The notes beneath the pieces were generated by a model that did not search any database, was not told where the DNA came from, and saw only the letters and a program-made list of their open reading frames with translations. Positions 44,217-52,511 of a stretch of 64,000 nt of DNA are shown one piece after another. Positions within the stretch are counted from its first letter, which is position 1; each line of letters starts with the position of its first letter. Source of the stretch: JAEUMG01 sp046349315 (GTDB taxonomy: Bacteria; Pseudomonadota; Alphaproteobacteria; Rhizobiales; Aestuariivirgaceae). The stretch covers positions 310,001-374,000 of the forward strand of contig JAXMCQ010000002.1 in assembly GCA_046349315.1 (NCBI GenBank). The letters are read 5' to 3'. The position numbers were made by a program, and so were the translations under genes.

Positions 44217-45944
44217 ATGCCTTTTTTGATCAGGCGTGCTTTTCCCCTCGTTCTCGTTTTTGGATTGTCATCGCTGCCAGCTGTCGCGCTTGAGGACAGC
44301 AATTTCGACGAATCGTCGCTGTCAGGGAGCTATCTTGCCGGTCGGTTCGCCGGCCAGCTCCACGACATGGATGTGGCGGCGCGCTATTTCCAGAATGCGT
44401 TGGATGACGATCCCAACAATCCGGTGCTGATCGAGCGGGTTTTCGTTTTCCAGCTATCCGAAGGCAACATCAACGAGGCCGAGGATTACGCCACCCGCGT
44501 CCTGACGTTCAACAGCCAGCACCGCATGGCCCGTATCGTTCTGGGTTTGCGCGATCTCCGCCTTAAGCGCTATCGCGAGGCGCGTGAGCATTTCCGCAAG
44601 TCGGCCTACACGCCGGTCGGCGAATTGACGGCGGCTCTGCTGACGGCTTGGACCGAGGTTGCCGAAGGCAATTTGGCCGAAGCCCTCAAAGCGCTCGACA
44701 AGCTCGATTCGAACGATGCGTTCGAGAATTTCAAGTCGTTCCATGCGGCCTTGATTGCCGATTTTGCCGGTACACCGTTACGGGCCGAGACGTTCTACAA
44801 GGAGGCCTATGGCCAAGCCGGGACTTCCCTGCGCGTGGTCCAGGCATACGGCAATTTCCTGGAGCGGACCGGCCGCCCCACCGAGGCGCGCCAGGTCTAT
44901 GATCTGTTCCTCGCTTCTTCCGAGAACAACCCGCTCATTCTGGCAGCGAAGGCGCGGCTCGATCGCGGTGAAAAGCCGAAGCCGTTCATCGAAACGCCCC
45001 TCGAAGGTGCGGGTGAAGCGATGTTCTCGCTGGCGAGCGCACTTTCCGACGATCAGAGTTCGGATGTTGCACTGGTCTATGCGCAGCTGGCGCTTTCGCT
45101 CGGCAAAGCCTCGCCGATCACCCAGACTCTGCTCGGCGATATTTACGAAAACATGGACCGCTTTGATAAGGCGATCGCCGCTTACGAGAAAATCCCGGCC
45201 AATTCGGAACTTCGCGAAAACGCAGATATCGAGACGGCGATCAACCTACAGCGCCTCGACCGCAGTCAGGAAGCCCAGGACAGGCTGTCAAAGCTGATCG
45301 CCAAGGATCCCTCGAACTACGACGCGCTCGTGACGCTTGGCAACATCTTCCGTGCCAACGAGCAATTCGCCCCGGCTGCGGACGCTTACAGCAAGGCTAT
45401 TGGACTGCTGAAGGAGCCCGATCGCTCGAACTGGTCGGTTTTCTATTATCGCGGCATTTCCAACGAGCGCACCAGGCGCTGGGAACAGGCTGAAGCCGAC
45501 TTCCGCAAGGCGCTGACCCTTGAGCCCAATCAGCCGCTGGTCTTGAACTATCTCGGTTACTCGATGATCGAGAAGGGTCTCAATCTCAATGAAGCGCTGG
45601 ACATGGTCCGCAAGGCCGTTGACCTAAAGCCAAATGACGGCTTCATCGTCGACAGCCTCGGCTGGGCTCACTATCAGCTTGGCGATTACGAGGAGGCCGT
45701 GCGCCATCTGGAGCGCGCTGTCGAATTGAAGCCTGCCGATCCGACGATCGCCGATCATCTCGGCGATGCCTATTGGCGGGTTGGCCGCAAGCTTGAGGCG
45801 CGCTTTCAGTGGCAGCATGCCAAGGACAACAAGCCCGAGCCCGAGAACCTCTCCAAGATCGACGCCAAGCTGAAGGACGGTCTTGCCGACCAGCCGCCGG
45901 TAACACCAGCCGATAACAAGGCCGAGCACGACAATAACGGCTGA
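44217..45944 (+). CDS. Exported tetratricopeptide-repeat protein
   Basis: 575 aa from ATG 44217, which starts a signal peptide (hydrophobic core 9-20, cleavage near PAVA); ATG 44199 is an alternative. At least eight TPR units run from about residue 35 to 530, for example AARYFQNALDDDPNNPVLIERVF-like and the last pair ending GDYEEAVRHLERAVELKP and DHLGDAYWRVG. An acidic tail follows. Such proteins act as periplasmic or outer-membrane scaffolds. The ispE start lies 8 bp after its stop, so they are co-transcribed. Confidence 0.84.
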   Translation: MPFLIRRAFPLVLVFGLSSLPAVALEDSNFDESSLSGSYLAGRFAGQLHDMDVAARYFQNALDDDPNNPVLIERVFVFQLSEGNINEAEDYATRVLTFNSQHRMARIVLGLRDLRLKRYREAREHFRKSAYTPVGELTAALLTAWTEVAEGNLAEALKALDKLDSNDAFENFKSFHAALIADFAGTPLRAETFYKEAYGQAGTSLRVVQAYGNFLERTGRPTEARQVYDLFLASSENNPLILAAKARLDRGEKPKPFIETPLEGAGEAMFSLASALSDDQSSDVALVYAQLALSLGKASPITQTLLGDIYENMDRFDKAIAAYEKIPANSELRENADIETAINLQRLDRSQEAQDRLSKLIAKDPSNYDALVTLGNIFRANEQFAPAADAYSKAIGLLKEPDRSNWSVFYYRGISNERTRRWEQAEADFRKALTLEPNQPLVLNYLGYSMIEKGLNLNEALDMVRKAVDLKPNDGFIVDSLGWAHYQLGDYEEAVRHLERAVELKPADPTIADHLGDAYWRVGRKLEARFQWQHAKDNKPEPENLSKIDAKLKDGLADQPPVTPADNKAEHDNNG

Positions 45945-45952
45945 TCGGACCC

Positions 45953-46810
45953 ATGACCGAAGCTCGCGTGATCGAATTCGCGCGCGCCAAGATCAATCTG
46001 GCTCTGCACGTCCTCGGGCGTCGAGATGACGGTTACCATACACTCGACAGCATCGTCGCCTTCGCTGATTTCGGCGATCGCCTGACGCTTGGAGTATGTC
46101 AAGGCGCGGGCTCCGGCGTTGCCTATAAGGGTCCGTTCGGACAGGCGCTATCGGAAGTGGAGCGCAACATTATTTTCGACGCGGAGGACGAACTACGCTC
46201 CGCGCTCGGCGCACCCTTTCCCTGGACGCATTTCGATCTGGAAAAGAACCTGCCGATCGCTGCAGGTATTGGTGGTGGATCGGCTGACGCCGCCGCTGCC
46301 CTCCGGGGTGTCGTCAAACTGCACGGACTTGCATGCTCGCACGCGACCTTGCGAGCGGTAGCGCAAAAGATCGGTGCCGATGTGCCGGTTTGCCTCTTGT
46401 CCAGGACCTGTCGCATGCGCGGCATAGGCGGTATCCTCGAAGAAGTGGATGGCTTTGGCAAACACCATGCTGTCCTCGTAAATCCCGGCATTGCGCTTGT
46501 GACCCAGAGCGTATTCGCTCAGCTTGGACTTGAGAAGCAGGGCACCGCTTTCAGCCCGATCGAACTCCCCCTCAATCTGGACAGGTGTCGTAACGACCTG
46601 ACAGACGCCGCGATCGCCTTGGCGCCGCAGGTCAAGACTGTGTTGACAGCCTTGGAGGCTCAATCAAGCGCTAGGCTCGTGCGCATGTCAGGCTCGGGCC
46701 CGACCTGCTTCGGACTCTTCGATACGAAAGAGACCGCCGAACTAGCAGCAGAGAGGATCGCGACCGATCACCCCGATTGGTGGTGCCGCGTGACGCAGAT
46801 CGGAGACTGA
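45953..46810 (+). CDS. ispE: 4-diphosphocytidyl-2-C-methyl-D-erythritol kinase
   Basis: A GHMP kinase that phosphorylates the 2-hydroxyl of CDP-methylerythritol in the non-mevalonate isoprenoid pathway. 285 aa. N-terminal ARAKINLALHVLGRRDDGYH, the ATP-binding glycine-rich loop LPIAAGIGGGSADAAAALRG and the C-terminal MSGSGPTCFG are all typical. It ends 61 bp before the convergent polyprenyl diphosphate synthase, which uses products of the same pathway. Confidence 0.94.
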   Translation: MTEARVIEFARAKINLALHVLGRRDDGYHTLDSIVAFADFGDRLTLGVCQGAGSGVAYKGPFGQALSEVERNIIFDAEDELRSALGAPFPWTHFDLEKNLPIAAGIGGGSADAAAALRGVVKLHGLACSHATLRAVAQKIGADVPVCLLSRTCRMRGIGGILEEVDGFGKHHAVLVNPGIALVTQSVFAQLGLEKQGTAFSPIELPLNLDRCRNDLTDAAIALAPQVKTVLTALEAQSSARLVRMSGSGPTCFGLFDTKETAELAAERIATDHPDWWCRVTQIGD

Positions 46811-46871
46811 AAGCCGGTCGGTTCGGTGATCGCTTCACCGTACACTTGGCAATAACCTCAGTGCGGGGAAT

Positions 46872-47888
46872 TCAATAGGCGCGGGCGACGCAGAAATCGA
46901 CAGCTTCGAGCAAAGCCGATTTGTATGGGCCGTCGGGGAAGATCGCCAAGGCGTCGCGCGCGATATCGCCATAATGACGGGCGCGCTCGATCGTATCGGC
47001 GATGGCGTCGTGTCGGTCCATCAACTTTTGTGCATAAACAAGGTCGTCCGCGGTCTGGTTGCCATCTTCCAGGGTGCGCTTCCAGAAATTGCGCTCCTCT
47101 GAGGCGCCGCGCCGATATGAGAGCACGACCGGAAGCGTGATCTTGCCCTCTCTGAAGTCGTCGCCCACGCTCTTTCCCATCAATGCCTGCTTGCCGGAAT
47201 AATCGAGTGCATCATCGACGAGCTGGAAGGCGATGCCGAGATTGCGGCCATAGGATTCAAGCGCCGCCTGCTCCTCGCGAGGCCGGCCCGCGATCACTGC
47301 GCCAACCTCCGAGGCTGCTGAGAAAAGGGCGGCGGTCTTGGCGCCGATGACTTGGAGATAGGCATCCTCGGTGGTCTTTGTGTCATGCGCGGCCGCAAGC
47401 TGCAGCACCTCGCCCTCGGCAATAACCGCTGCCGCATTCGAGAGGATCCTGAGCGACTCAAGCGAGCCCGTCTCGACCATCATCTTGAAAGCCTGGCCAA
47501 GCAGGTAGTCGCCCACCAGCACGCTTGCCTGGTTGCCCCAGATCTTGCGCGCTGCCTGCTTGCCGCGCCTGAGATCGCTTTCATCGACCACATCGTCATG
47601 GAGCAGGGTGGCGGTGTGCATGAACTCGACCGATGTCGCGAGTTTGACATGGAGTTCGCCCCCATAACCGCACAGCCGCGCCGCCGCGACGGTCAGCATC
47701 GGCCTGATGCGCTTGCCCCCCGAATTGATAAGGTGGCCGGCAAGCTCGGGAATGAGCTCGACATGCGATTGTGCTCTCGCCAGGATCGCTTCATTGACCT
47801 TGCCCATGTCGGGTTCGACAAGGCGGACCAGTGGCTCCAGACTGGCTGAACGCTCTTCGCTTCCTTCAAACGGGATGACGACGCCCAC
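46872..47888 (-). CDS. ispB: Long-chain polyprenyl diphosphate synthase (octaprenyl/decaprenyl type)
   Basis: A trans-prenyltransferase that makes the ubiquinone side chain. 338 aa. First aspartate-rich motif DDVVDESD (about residues 98-105), the second DDALDY, and GGKRIRP near residue 57. The fifth residue before the first motif is Ala, a small residue that leaves room for a long chain; in short-chain enzymes it is aromatic. Exact chain length is inferred from the family, not from sequence alone. Divergent from a DUF2007 gene over 157 bp of leader with no other feature. Confidence 0.88.
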   Translation of the reverse strand: MGVVIPFEGSEERSASLEPLVRLVEPDMGKVNEAILARAQSHVELIPELAGHLINSGGKRIRPMLTVAAARLCGYGGELHVKLATSVEFMHTATLLHDDVVDESDLRRGKQAARKIWGNQASVLVGDYLLGQAFKMMVETGSLESLRILSNAAAVIAEGEVLQLAAAHDTKTTEDAYLQVIGAKTAALFSAASEVGAVIAGRPREEQAALESYGRNLGIAFQLVDDALDYSGKQALMGKSVGDDFREGKITLPVVLSYRRGASEERNFWKRTLEDGNQTADDLVYAQKLMDRHDAIADTIERARHYGDIARDALAIFPDGPYKSALLEAVDFCVARAY

Positions 47889-48045
47889 AATTCGCCCCTA
47901 AATGGTAACGTTGAGGCGACCATAGGAGCGCCCAATCCGAGCGGCAAGTGCGTTTGGAGAGGGCGTGGAAAGTGTTTGTGAAGGAACGGGCCCTACCTCG
48001 TGAACGGGGCCGGTCCGTCGCGAGACGGCCGCCAGGAGCACGGAG

Positions 48046-48261
48046 ATGCGACTTTTGCTGCAGACCAATGACATGGTTTTGATTTCATATGTTTCGCATC
48101 TGCTCTCCGAAGCGGGGATCGATTTCGAGATTTTCGACAATTATATCAGCGCTGTGGAGGGCTCGATCGGAGCCTTCCCAAGGCGCGTCATGGTCGCCGA
48201 CGATGATTTCGCTGCCGCCCGCGTGGCCGTCGGTAACGTGGCGCTAACCCTCCCCGATTAA
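48046..48261 (+). CDS. DUF2007 small protein
   Basis: 71 residues forming the whole DUF2007 domain: MRLLLQTNDMVLISYV, SEAGIDFEIFDNY and VMVADDDFAAAR. The family is annotated as a putative signal-transducing protein by structural likeness; no function is proven. It is 13 bp upstream of the methyltransferase gene, and the pair is common in alphaproteobacteria. Confidence 0.85.
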   Translation: MRLLLQTNDMVLISYVSHLLSEAGIDFEIFDNYISAVEGSIGAFPRRVMVADDDFAAARVAVGNVALTLPD

Positions 48262-48274
48262 CCTTGCAGGCAAT

Positions 48275-49093
48275 ATGCAGACGAATCTCTTGAAAGACGC
48301 CGCAGAGCCGCCCGCGCCGCCGACGCAGGGCCATGTCCCTGCGACTTTGACGGAGGACGGCTTTCTGGATGGCCGGCTCAACATTCTGCAGCCTGAGAAG
48401 GGCTACAGGGCCGGCATCGACGCGGTCTTTCTGGCTGCCTCCATCCCTTGCGCAAGCGGGGAGACGCTCTTCGAGGCAGGTATAGGGACAGGCGTTGCGG
48501 CACTCTGCATCGCCGCGCGCGTGCCGCAGGTCCACATCACAGGCGTGGAAGTTGCTTCCCGTTACGCCATGCTGGCCGAGGAAAACGCCAAACGGAACGG
48601 TTTCGCACGCTCAGTCCGGGTGATTCACAGCGATGTGAAAGAAGCGCTGCGCCGCGATCTCTCGACCATGCCGGCACATGGCTCATTCAATCACGGTTTC
48701 GCCAATCCGCCCTATTTCGAGCAGGAAAAGGTGACGCCGTCGCCCAATCTGCTTAAATCTCAGGCACACGCTTTTGGGCCGGACGATCTCGATCTGTGGG
48801 TCAAGGTGCTCCACACCATGGTGACACTGCGTGGTACGGTCACCTTTATCCACCGGCCGGAGACCCTGGGACGGCTCCTCAATGCCATGGAAAGTCGCTT
48901 TGGCGATGTCCGTGTGGCCCCGCTCTATGCGCGCGAAGGCACCGCGGCATCGCGTGTCATCGTTCAGGGCATCAAGGGCTCCAAGGCGCCAATGCAGCTC
49001 CTGCCGGGTCTCGTATTGCATGGGCCGGATAATCAATTCACGCCCGAAGCCGAGGCGATCCTGCGTTCAGGCATGGCCTGGCGGCTGCGTTGA
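48275..49093 (+). CDS. SAM-dependent methyltransferase, tRNA1(Val) (adenine37-N6)-methyltransferase-like
   Basis: 272 aa Rossmann-fold methyltransferase. LNILQPEKGYRAGIDAVFLAA matches the TrmN6/YfiC start, the SAM motif is LFEAGIGTGVAALCIAARVP, and the catalytic FANPPYFEQ is the NPPY typical of N6-adenine methylation. Target is likely tRNA, but homology at this level does not fix the position. Follows DUF2007 directly. Confidence 0.83.
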   Translation: MQTNLLKDAAEPPAPPTQGHVPATLTEDGFLDGRLNILQPEKGYRAGIDAVFLAASIPCASGETLFEAGIGTGVAALCIAARVPQVHITGVEVASRYAMLAEENAKRNGFARSVRVIHSDVKEALRRDLSTMPAHGSFNHGFANPPYFEQEKVTPSPNLLKSQAHAFGPDDLDLWVKVLHTMVTLRGTVTFIHRPETLGRLLNAMESRFGDVRVAPLYAREGTAASRVIVQGIKGSKAPMQLLPGLVLHGPDNQFTPEAEAILRSGMAWRLR

Positions 49094-49145
49094 TTGCTGA
49101 CGGCGGTCTTGTTGCCGCCATCTGCGTCGCCTATCTCTTGACGCG

Positions 49146-49985
49146 ATGAAAGACTGGCTCCTCCGCCTTATCCCTGAAAAATTCCGGAGCAAACGCCCCC
49201 TTGTGCATGTCGTCCGCTTGGCGGGCGTCATTGGCGGCGTTTCACCCTTGCGGTCCGGGCTCTCTTTGCGCTCGGTCGAGCCAATCTTAAAGCGAGCTTT
49301 CGCGCGTAAGGGACTCGCCGCGGTTGCAATCCAGATCAATTCGCCGGGCGGCTCGGCCGTGCAATCGGCGCTCATCCATGCCCGCATTCGGGGGCTCGCG
49401 GCAAAACACAACACCCCGGTCCTTGTCTTCTGCGAGGATGTGGCCGCTTCCGGCGGCTATTGGCTCGCCTGTTCGGGCGATGAAATCTACGCCGATACGA
49501 GCTCGATTGTGGGCTCGATCGGGGTCATCGCGGCTGGTTTCGGCTTCGTGGAAGCCATTGCGAAGCTGGGCATTGAAAGGCGCGTCCACACCTCCGGCGA
49601 GAACAAGTCGATTCTTGACCCCTTTCAGCCGGAAAAGCCTGAAGACGTCACACGCCTTCTGGCCCTCCAGGGCGATGTCCATGACGAATTCAAATCCCTG
49701 GTGCGCACCCGCCGGGCCGGCAAGCTCAAGGGCGAGGAGGGCGAGTTGTTCACGGGCGCCTTCTGGTCCGGCCGCAAGGCCCAGGAACTGGGGCTGATTG
49801 ACGGAATTGGTCATATGCACGAGATTCTAATGCGGCGCTTCGGTGAAAAGGTCGAAATCAAGCCCATTGAAAAGCCGCAAGGCTGGGGTTTGCGCCGGCT
49901 GGGCTTCCCCGCCGCTGAGGAAGTCGCAGGCGGCTTCGCCGGCGCGATAGAAGAGCGTGCAATGTGGTCGCGTTTCGGGTTATAA
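49146..49985 (+). CDS. S49-family serine peptidase (SppA/SohB-like)
   Basis: 279 aa. A single S49 domain with no clear signal peptide, so it may associate with the inner membrane by its first hydrophobic strand. The nucleophile Ser102 is in AASGGYWLA and the general-base lysine is probably Lys154 in SGENKSILDPF; QINSPGGS is the oxyanion region. SppA-like enzymes degrade signal peptides left in the membrane. A small membrane protein gene follows 31 bp later. Confidence 0.87.
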   Translation: MKDWLLRLIPEKFRSKRPLVHVVRLAGVIGGVSPLRSGLSLRSVEPILKRAFARKGLAAVAIQINSPGGSAVQSALIHARIRGLAAKHNTPVLVFCEDVAASGGYWLACSGDEIYADTSSIVGSIGVIAAGFGFVEAIAKLGIERRVHTSGENKSILDPFQPEKPEDVTRLLALQGDVHDEFKSLVRTRRAGKLKGEEGELFTGAFWSGRKAQELGLIDGIGHMHEILMRRFGEKVEIKPIEKPQGWGLRRLGFPAAEEVAGGFAGAIEERAMWSRFGL

Positions 49986-50016
49986 GGCCTGGACGAGTTT
50001 TGAGGAGGAGTGCGTG

Positions 50017-50193
50017 ATGCTCAAGCTTGTGACGATTGTGGTCGCGTGTGTGCTGACTGTTGTGACAATTCGAAAGATCATGCAGCTCTCTGCTTCGGCC
50101 GCCAAGCTCAAGGTGGCGCGCCCCACCCAGCCGCGCGCCGTGACCCGTCTTCGCCAGGATCCACGCACCGGCGTCTATTACCCCGAAGGCTAG
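50017..50193 (+). CDS. Small single-helix membrane protein, unknown
   Basis: 58 aa starting at ATG 50017, behind a strong GAGGAGGAG at 49999-50007 (GTG 50014 is an equally possible start). One hydrophobic helix (about residues 4-18) is followed by a basic segment and the ending RLRQDPRTGVYYPEG, whose D-P-x-T-G-V-Y-x-P pattern recurs in other small alphaproteobacterial proteins. It lies between the S49 peptidase and a secreted pseudoprotease. No function known. Confidence 0.65.
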   Translation: MLKLVTIVVACVLTVVTIRKIMQLSASAAKLKVARPTQPRAVTRLRQDPRTGVYYPEG

Positions 50194-50296
50194 AAATCGC
50201 CCACCAAAGGTTTCCGTGACGCCGCGTTTTTGACATTTGCGCGTGGCGTTATCGCGTTGGGCATCAGTTCCGATACCCATTCATCATCAAGGACGG

Positions 50297-51472
50297 CACA
50301 TGACCAAATCTAGCTTCCTGTCCCGCTTGGGGCTTTTTGCATTTCTTTTGGTTTCCACGATTCTTTGTGGCGAGGCGAGTGCACAGTCATCCTCTCCCGC
50401 GCAGCTGCCGAAGATGAGCAGTCCCAGCGCCGCCGCGATGATGCCCATTCAGTCATCAGTGAAGCTACAGGGGCCGAAGCGCAGCGACCGCGCGGTCCAG
50501 GCTCCGTCTGGTGCCGAGGTGGCCCGTTCCATGGCCGCCACCGTGCGCAGCCGCGACGGCAAGGAGACGACCAAGGAGCTGCCGGCTCAGCTCCGGAACA
50601 TGCTGTTGTCAGGCCAGAAGAGCGGCGCGATCAAACTGCAAGGTCAGCCCGGCAAGCTCGTTCAAATCAACAAAACCACCGAATACCCCTATACGACCAT
50701 CGGACTTTTCGGGAATGCGTGCCCGGGCGTGCTGGTATCAAAGCACTTCGTGCTTACCGCTGCTTACTGCGTGTTCAACACGCAGGACGGCAAATGGTAC
50801 GACAATCTCGATTTCTTCCCGGCCTATGACGGCAAGAACGCGCCCTACGGCTCGGCGAAGTGGAAGAATATCTACGCGCCGGTCGGCTATACCAAGGACA
50901 AGAACTCCGATTACAATTTCGCTCTTGTCGAACTCGATCAGGATATCGGCGATAAAACAGGCTGGATGGGATTCAGCAATTTTCCGGAATTTCCTTTCAA
51001 GCAGCTCAACATCACGAGCTATCCCTATGAGGGCGTCCCGACCAACACCATGTGGCAAACGGCCTGCAAGGTCAGCACAGTTCAGGACAGCTATTTCTTC
51101 TATCAATGCCCCGGCAAGTATCAAACCGTCACGGCCATGGGCGGTGGCCCGGTTTGGTTCAAGGGCAAGGGCGATAATGACTGGTGGGTGACCGGCGTTC
51201 ATATCGGCAATGTCGATGATAATAAATCGCACTGGGCGGTGCGCCTGAACGAGGCCAATGTTACGGCTCTCCTCTCGTGGATGCAGCCGCAGGAGACGAC
51301 GACCGACGAGCAGACGACGGATGATGAGACCACCACGACCGACGAGGATAAGACAACCGAGTGCACCTGCGATCAGCAGAAGACGGACGAATCAGGCGGG
51401 ACCGAAGGCGGTGGCACTGGTGGCGATGAAGAAATCACCGTTAAGCCGATGCCCGGTACTAACACCCAATAG
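50297..51472 (+). CDS. Secreted trypsin/V8-fold protein with a destroyed catalytic triad (pseudoprotease)
   Basis: 391 aa from ATG 50297, with a signal peptide (hydrophobic core 10-22, cleavage after ASA-Q, about residue 28). A linker is followed by a chymotrypsin-like domain (about 125-325). The family pattern CxGxLxxxxxVLTAAHC appears with Tyr157 instead of the catalytic His (TAAYC), the Asp block as YNFALVEL with Asn207, and the GDSGGPV block as AMGGGPV with Gly282. The disulfide cysteines around the first site and a second pair (TACK, YQCP) remain, so the fold seems kept. The tail (about 330-391) is Thr/Asp/Glu-rich with CTC. Not a protease by sequence; a binding, inhibitor or scaffold role is inference. 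Confidence 0.82.
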   Translation, partial: HMTKSSFLSRLGLFAFLLVSTILCGEASAQSSSPAQLPKMSSPSAAAMMPIQSSVKLQGPKRSDRAVQAPSGAEVARSMAATVRSRDGKETTKELPAQLRNMLLSGQKSGAIKLQGQPGKLVQINKTTEYPYTTIGLFGNACPGVLVSKHFVLTAAYCVFNTQDGKWYDNLDFFPAYDGKNAPYGSAKWKNIYAPVGYTKDKNSDYNFALVELDQDIGDKTGWMGFSNFPEFPFKQLNITSYPYEGVPTNTMWQTACKVSTVQDSYFFYQCPGKYQTVTAMGGGPVWFKGKGDNDWWVTGVHIGNVDDNKSHWAVRLNEANVTALLSWMQPQETTTDEQTTDDETTTTDEDKTTECTCDQQKTDESGGTEGGGTGGDEEITVKPMPGTNTQ

Positions 51473-51494
51473 AACGCAAGCACCGACGTTGTCC

Positions 51495-51523
51495 TTGACC
51501 CTGTAGGGGTTGGCCCATAGTTT
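51495..51523 (+). promoter_or_regulatory. Sigma-70 promoter for glyQ-glyS
   Basis: TTGACC (51495-51500), 17 bp, TAGTTT (51518-51523), about 30 bp upstream of the glyQ start codon. The spacing is ideal and the -35 is strong. Confidence 0.55.
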
Positions 51524-51551
51524 GCGCCGCAAATTCCAGGTGCCGCAAACC

Positions 51552-52460
51552 ATGTCGTTGAACCCCAAGGGCTCGTTTCAGGACTTGATTCTCACGCTCC
51601 ACCAATACTGGGGCGCGAGGGGCTGCGTTATCCTGCAGCCCTATGACATGGAAGTCGGCGCCGGCACCTTTCATCCCGCGACCACCTTGCGCGCCATTGG
51701 CCGCAAGCCCTGGGCAGCGGCCTATGTGCAGCCTTCCCGTCGCCCAAAAGACGGCCGCTATGGCGAAAATCCCAATCGCCTCCAGCATTATTACCAGTAC
51801 CAGGTGATCATGAAGCCGTCGCCCGCGGATTTTCAGGATCTCTATCTGGGATCTCTGGCGGCGATCGGTATCGATCCGCTTCTTCACGATATCCGTTTTG
51901 TTGAGGACGACTGGGAGAGTCCTACGCTGGGCGCGTGGGGCTTGGGTTGGGAAGTCTGGTGCGATGGCATGGAAGTCTCGCAGTTCACCTACTTCCAACA
52001 GGTTGGCGGTCTCGATTGCGATCCGGTCTCGGGAGAGATCACCTATGGCCTCGAACGCCTCGCCATGTATGTCCAGAATGTCGACAACGTCTTCGATCTG
52101 AACTTCAACGGGCTGAGCGGGGCAGGGCGCATCTCTTACGGGGACGTCTTCCTGCAGGCCGAGCAGGAATACTCGCGCTATAATTTCGAATTCGCCGATA
52201 CTGACATCCTGTTGCGCCATTTTGACGATGCCGAGCGCGAATGCCGGACGTTGTTGGAAGCGGGCGCGGCGACGCCGCATCATCAACTGGCACTTCCGGC
52301 CTACGACCAGTGCATCAAGGCGAGCCACGCCTTCAATCTTCTCGATGCACGCGGCGTGATTTCTGTGACGGAGCGCCAGGCCTACATTCTCCGCGTCCGC
52401 GAGCTTGCCAAAGGCTGTTGCGAAGCGTGGGCGAGTACGGTCGGCGGCGGCGCTGCATAA
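51552..52460 (+). CDS. glyQ: Glycyl-tRNA synthetase alpha subunit
   Basis: The 302-aa catalytic subunit of the bacterial alpha2beta2 GlyRS, which activates glycine and charges tRNA-Gly. Start MSLNPKGSFQDLILTLHQYWG is diagnostic, followed by GAGTFHPATTLRAIG, RYGENPNRLQHYYQYQVIMKP-like and DNVFDLNFNG. ATG 51552 is preferred over the upstream ATG at 51510, whose extra 14 codons do not fit the family. It is followed by glyS after 51 bp containing a small hairpin. Confidence 0.95.
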   Translation: MSLNPKGSFQDLILTLHQYWGARGCVILQPYDMEVGAGTFHPATTLRAIGRKPWAAAYVQPSRRPKDGRYGENPNRLQHYYQYQVIMKPSPADFQDLYLGSLAAIGIDPLLHDIRFVEDDWESPTLGAWGLGWEVWCDGMEVSQFTYFQQVGGLDCDPVSGEITYGLERLAMYVQNVDNVFDLNFNGLSGAGRISYGDVFLQAEQEYSRYNFEFADTDILLRHFDDAERECRTLLEAGAATPHHQLALPAYDQCIKASHAFNLLDARGVISVTERQAYILRVRELAKGCCEAWASTVGGGAA

Positions 52461-52467
52461 TGGCTCA

Positions 52468-52485
52468 CTCCCCATCCGCGGGGAG
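52468..52485. repeat. Small GC hairpin between glyQ and glyS
   Basis: CTCCCC (52468-52473) pairs with GGGGAG (52480-52485) around a 6-nt loop. There is no T-run, so it is not an intrinsic terminator. It may affect the alpha/beta subunit ratio or be a fragment of a dispersed palindrome. Confidence 0.35.
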
Positions 52486-52511
52486 ATCGGTGTGTGATTG
52501 GATAGCGTGAA

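Noticed and set aside
46824..46840. Hairpin CGGTGA/TCACCG between ispE and ispB, a possible bidirectional terminator
   Set aside because: Only 6 bp of stem and no T-run on either strand.
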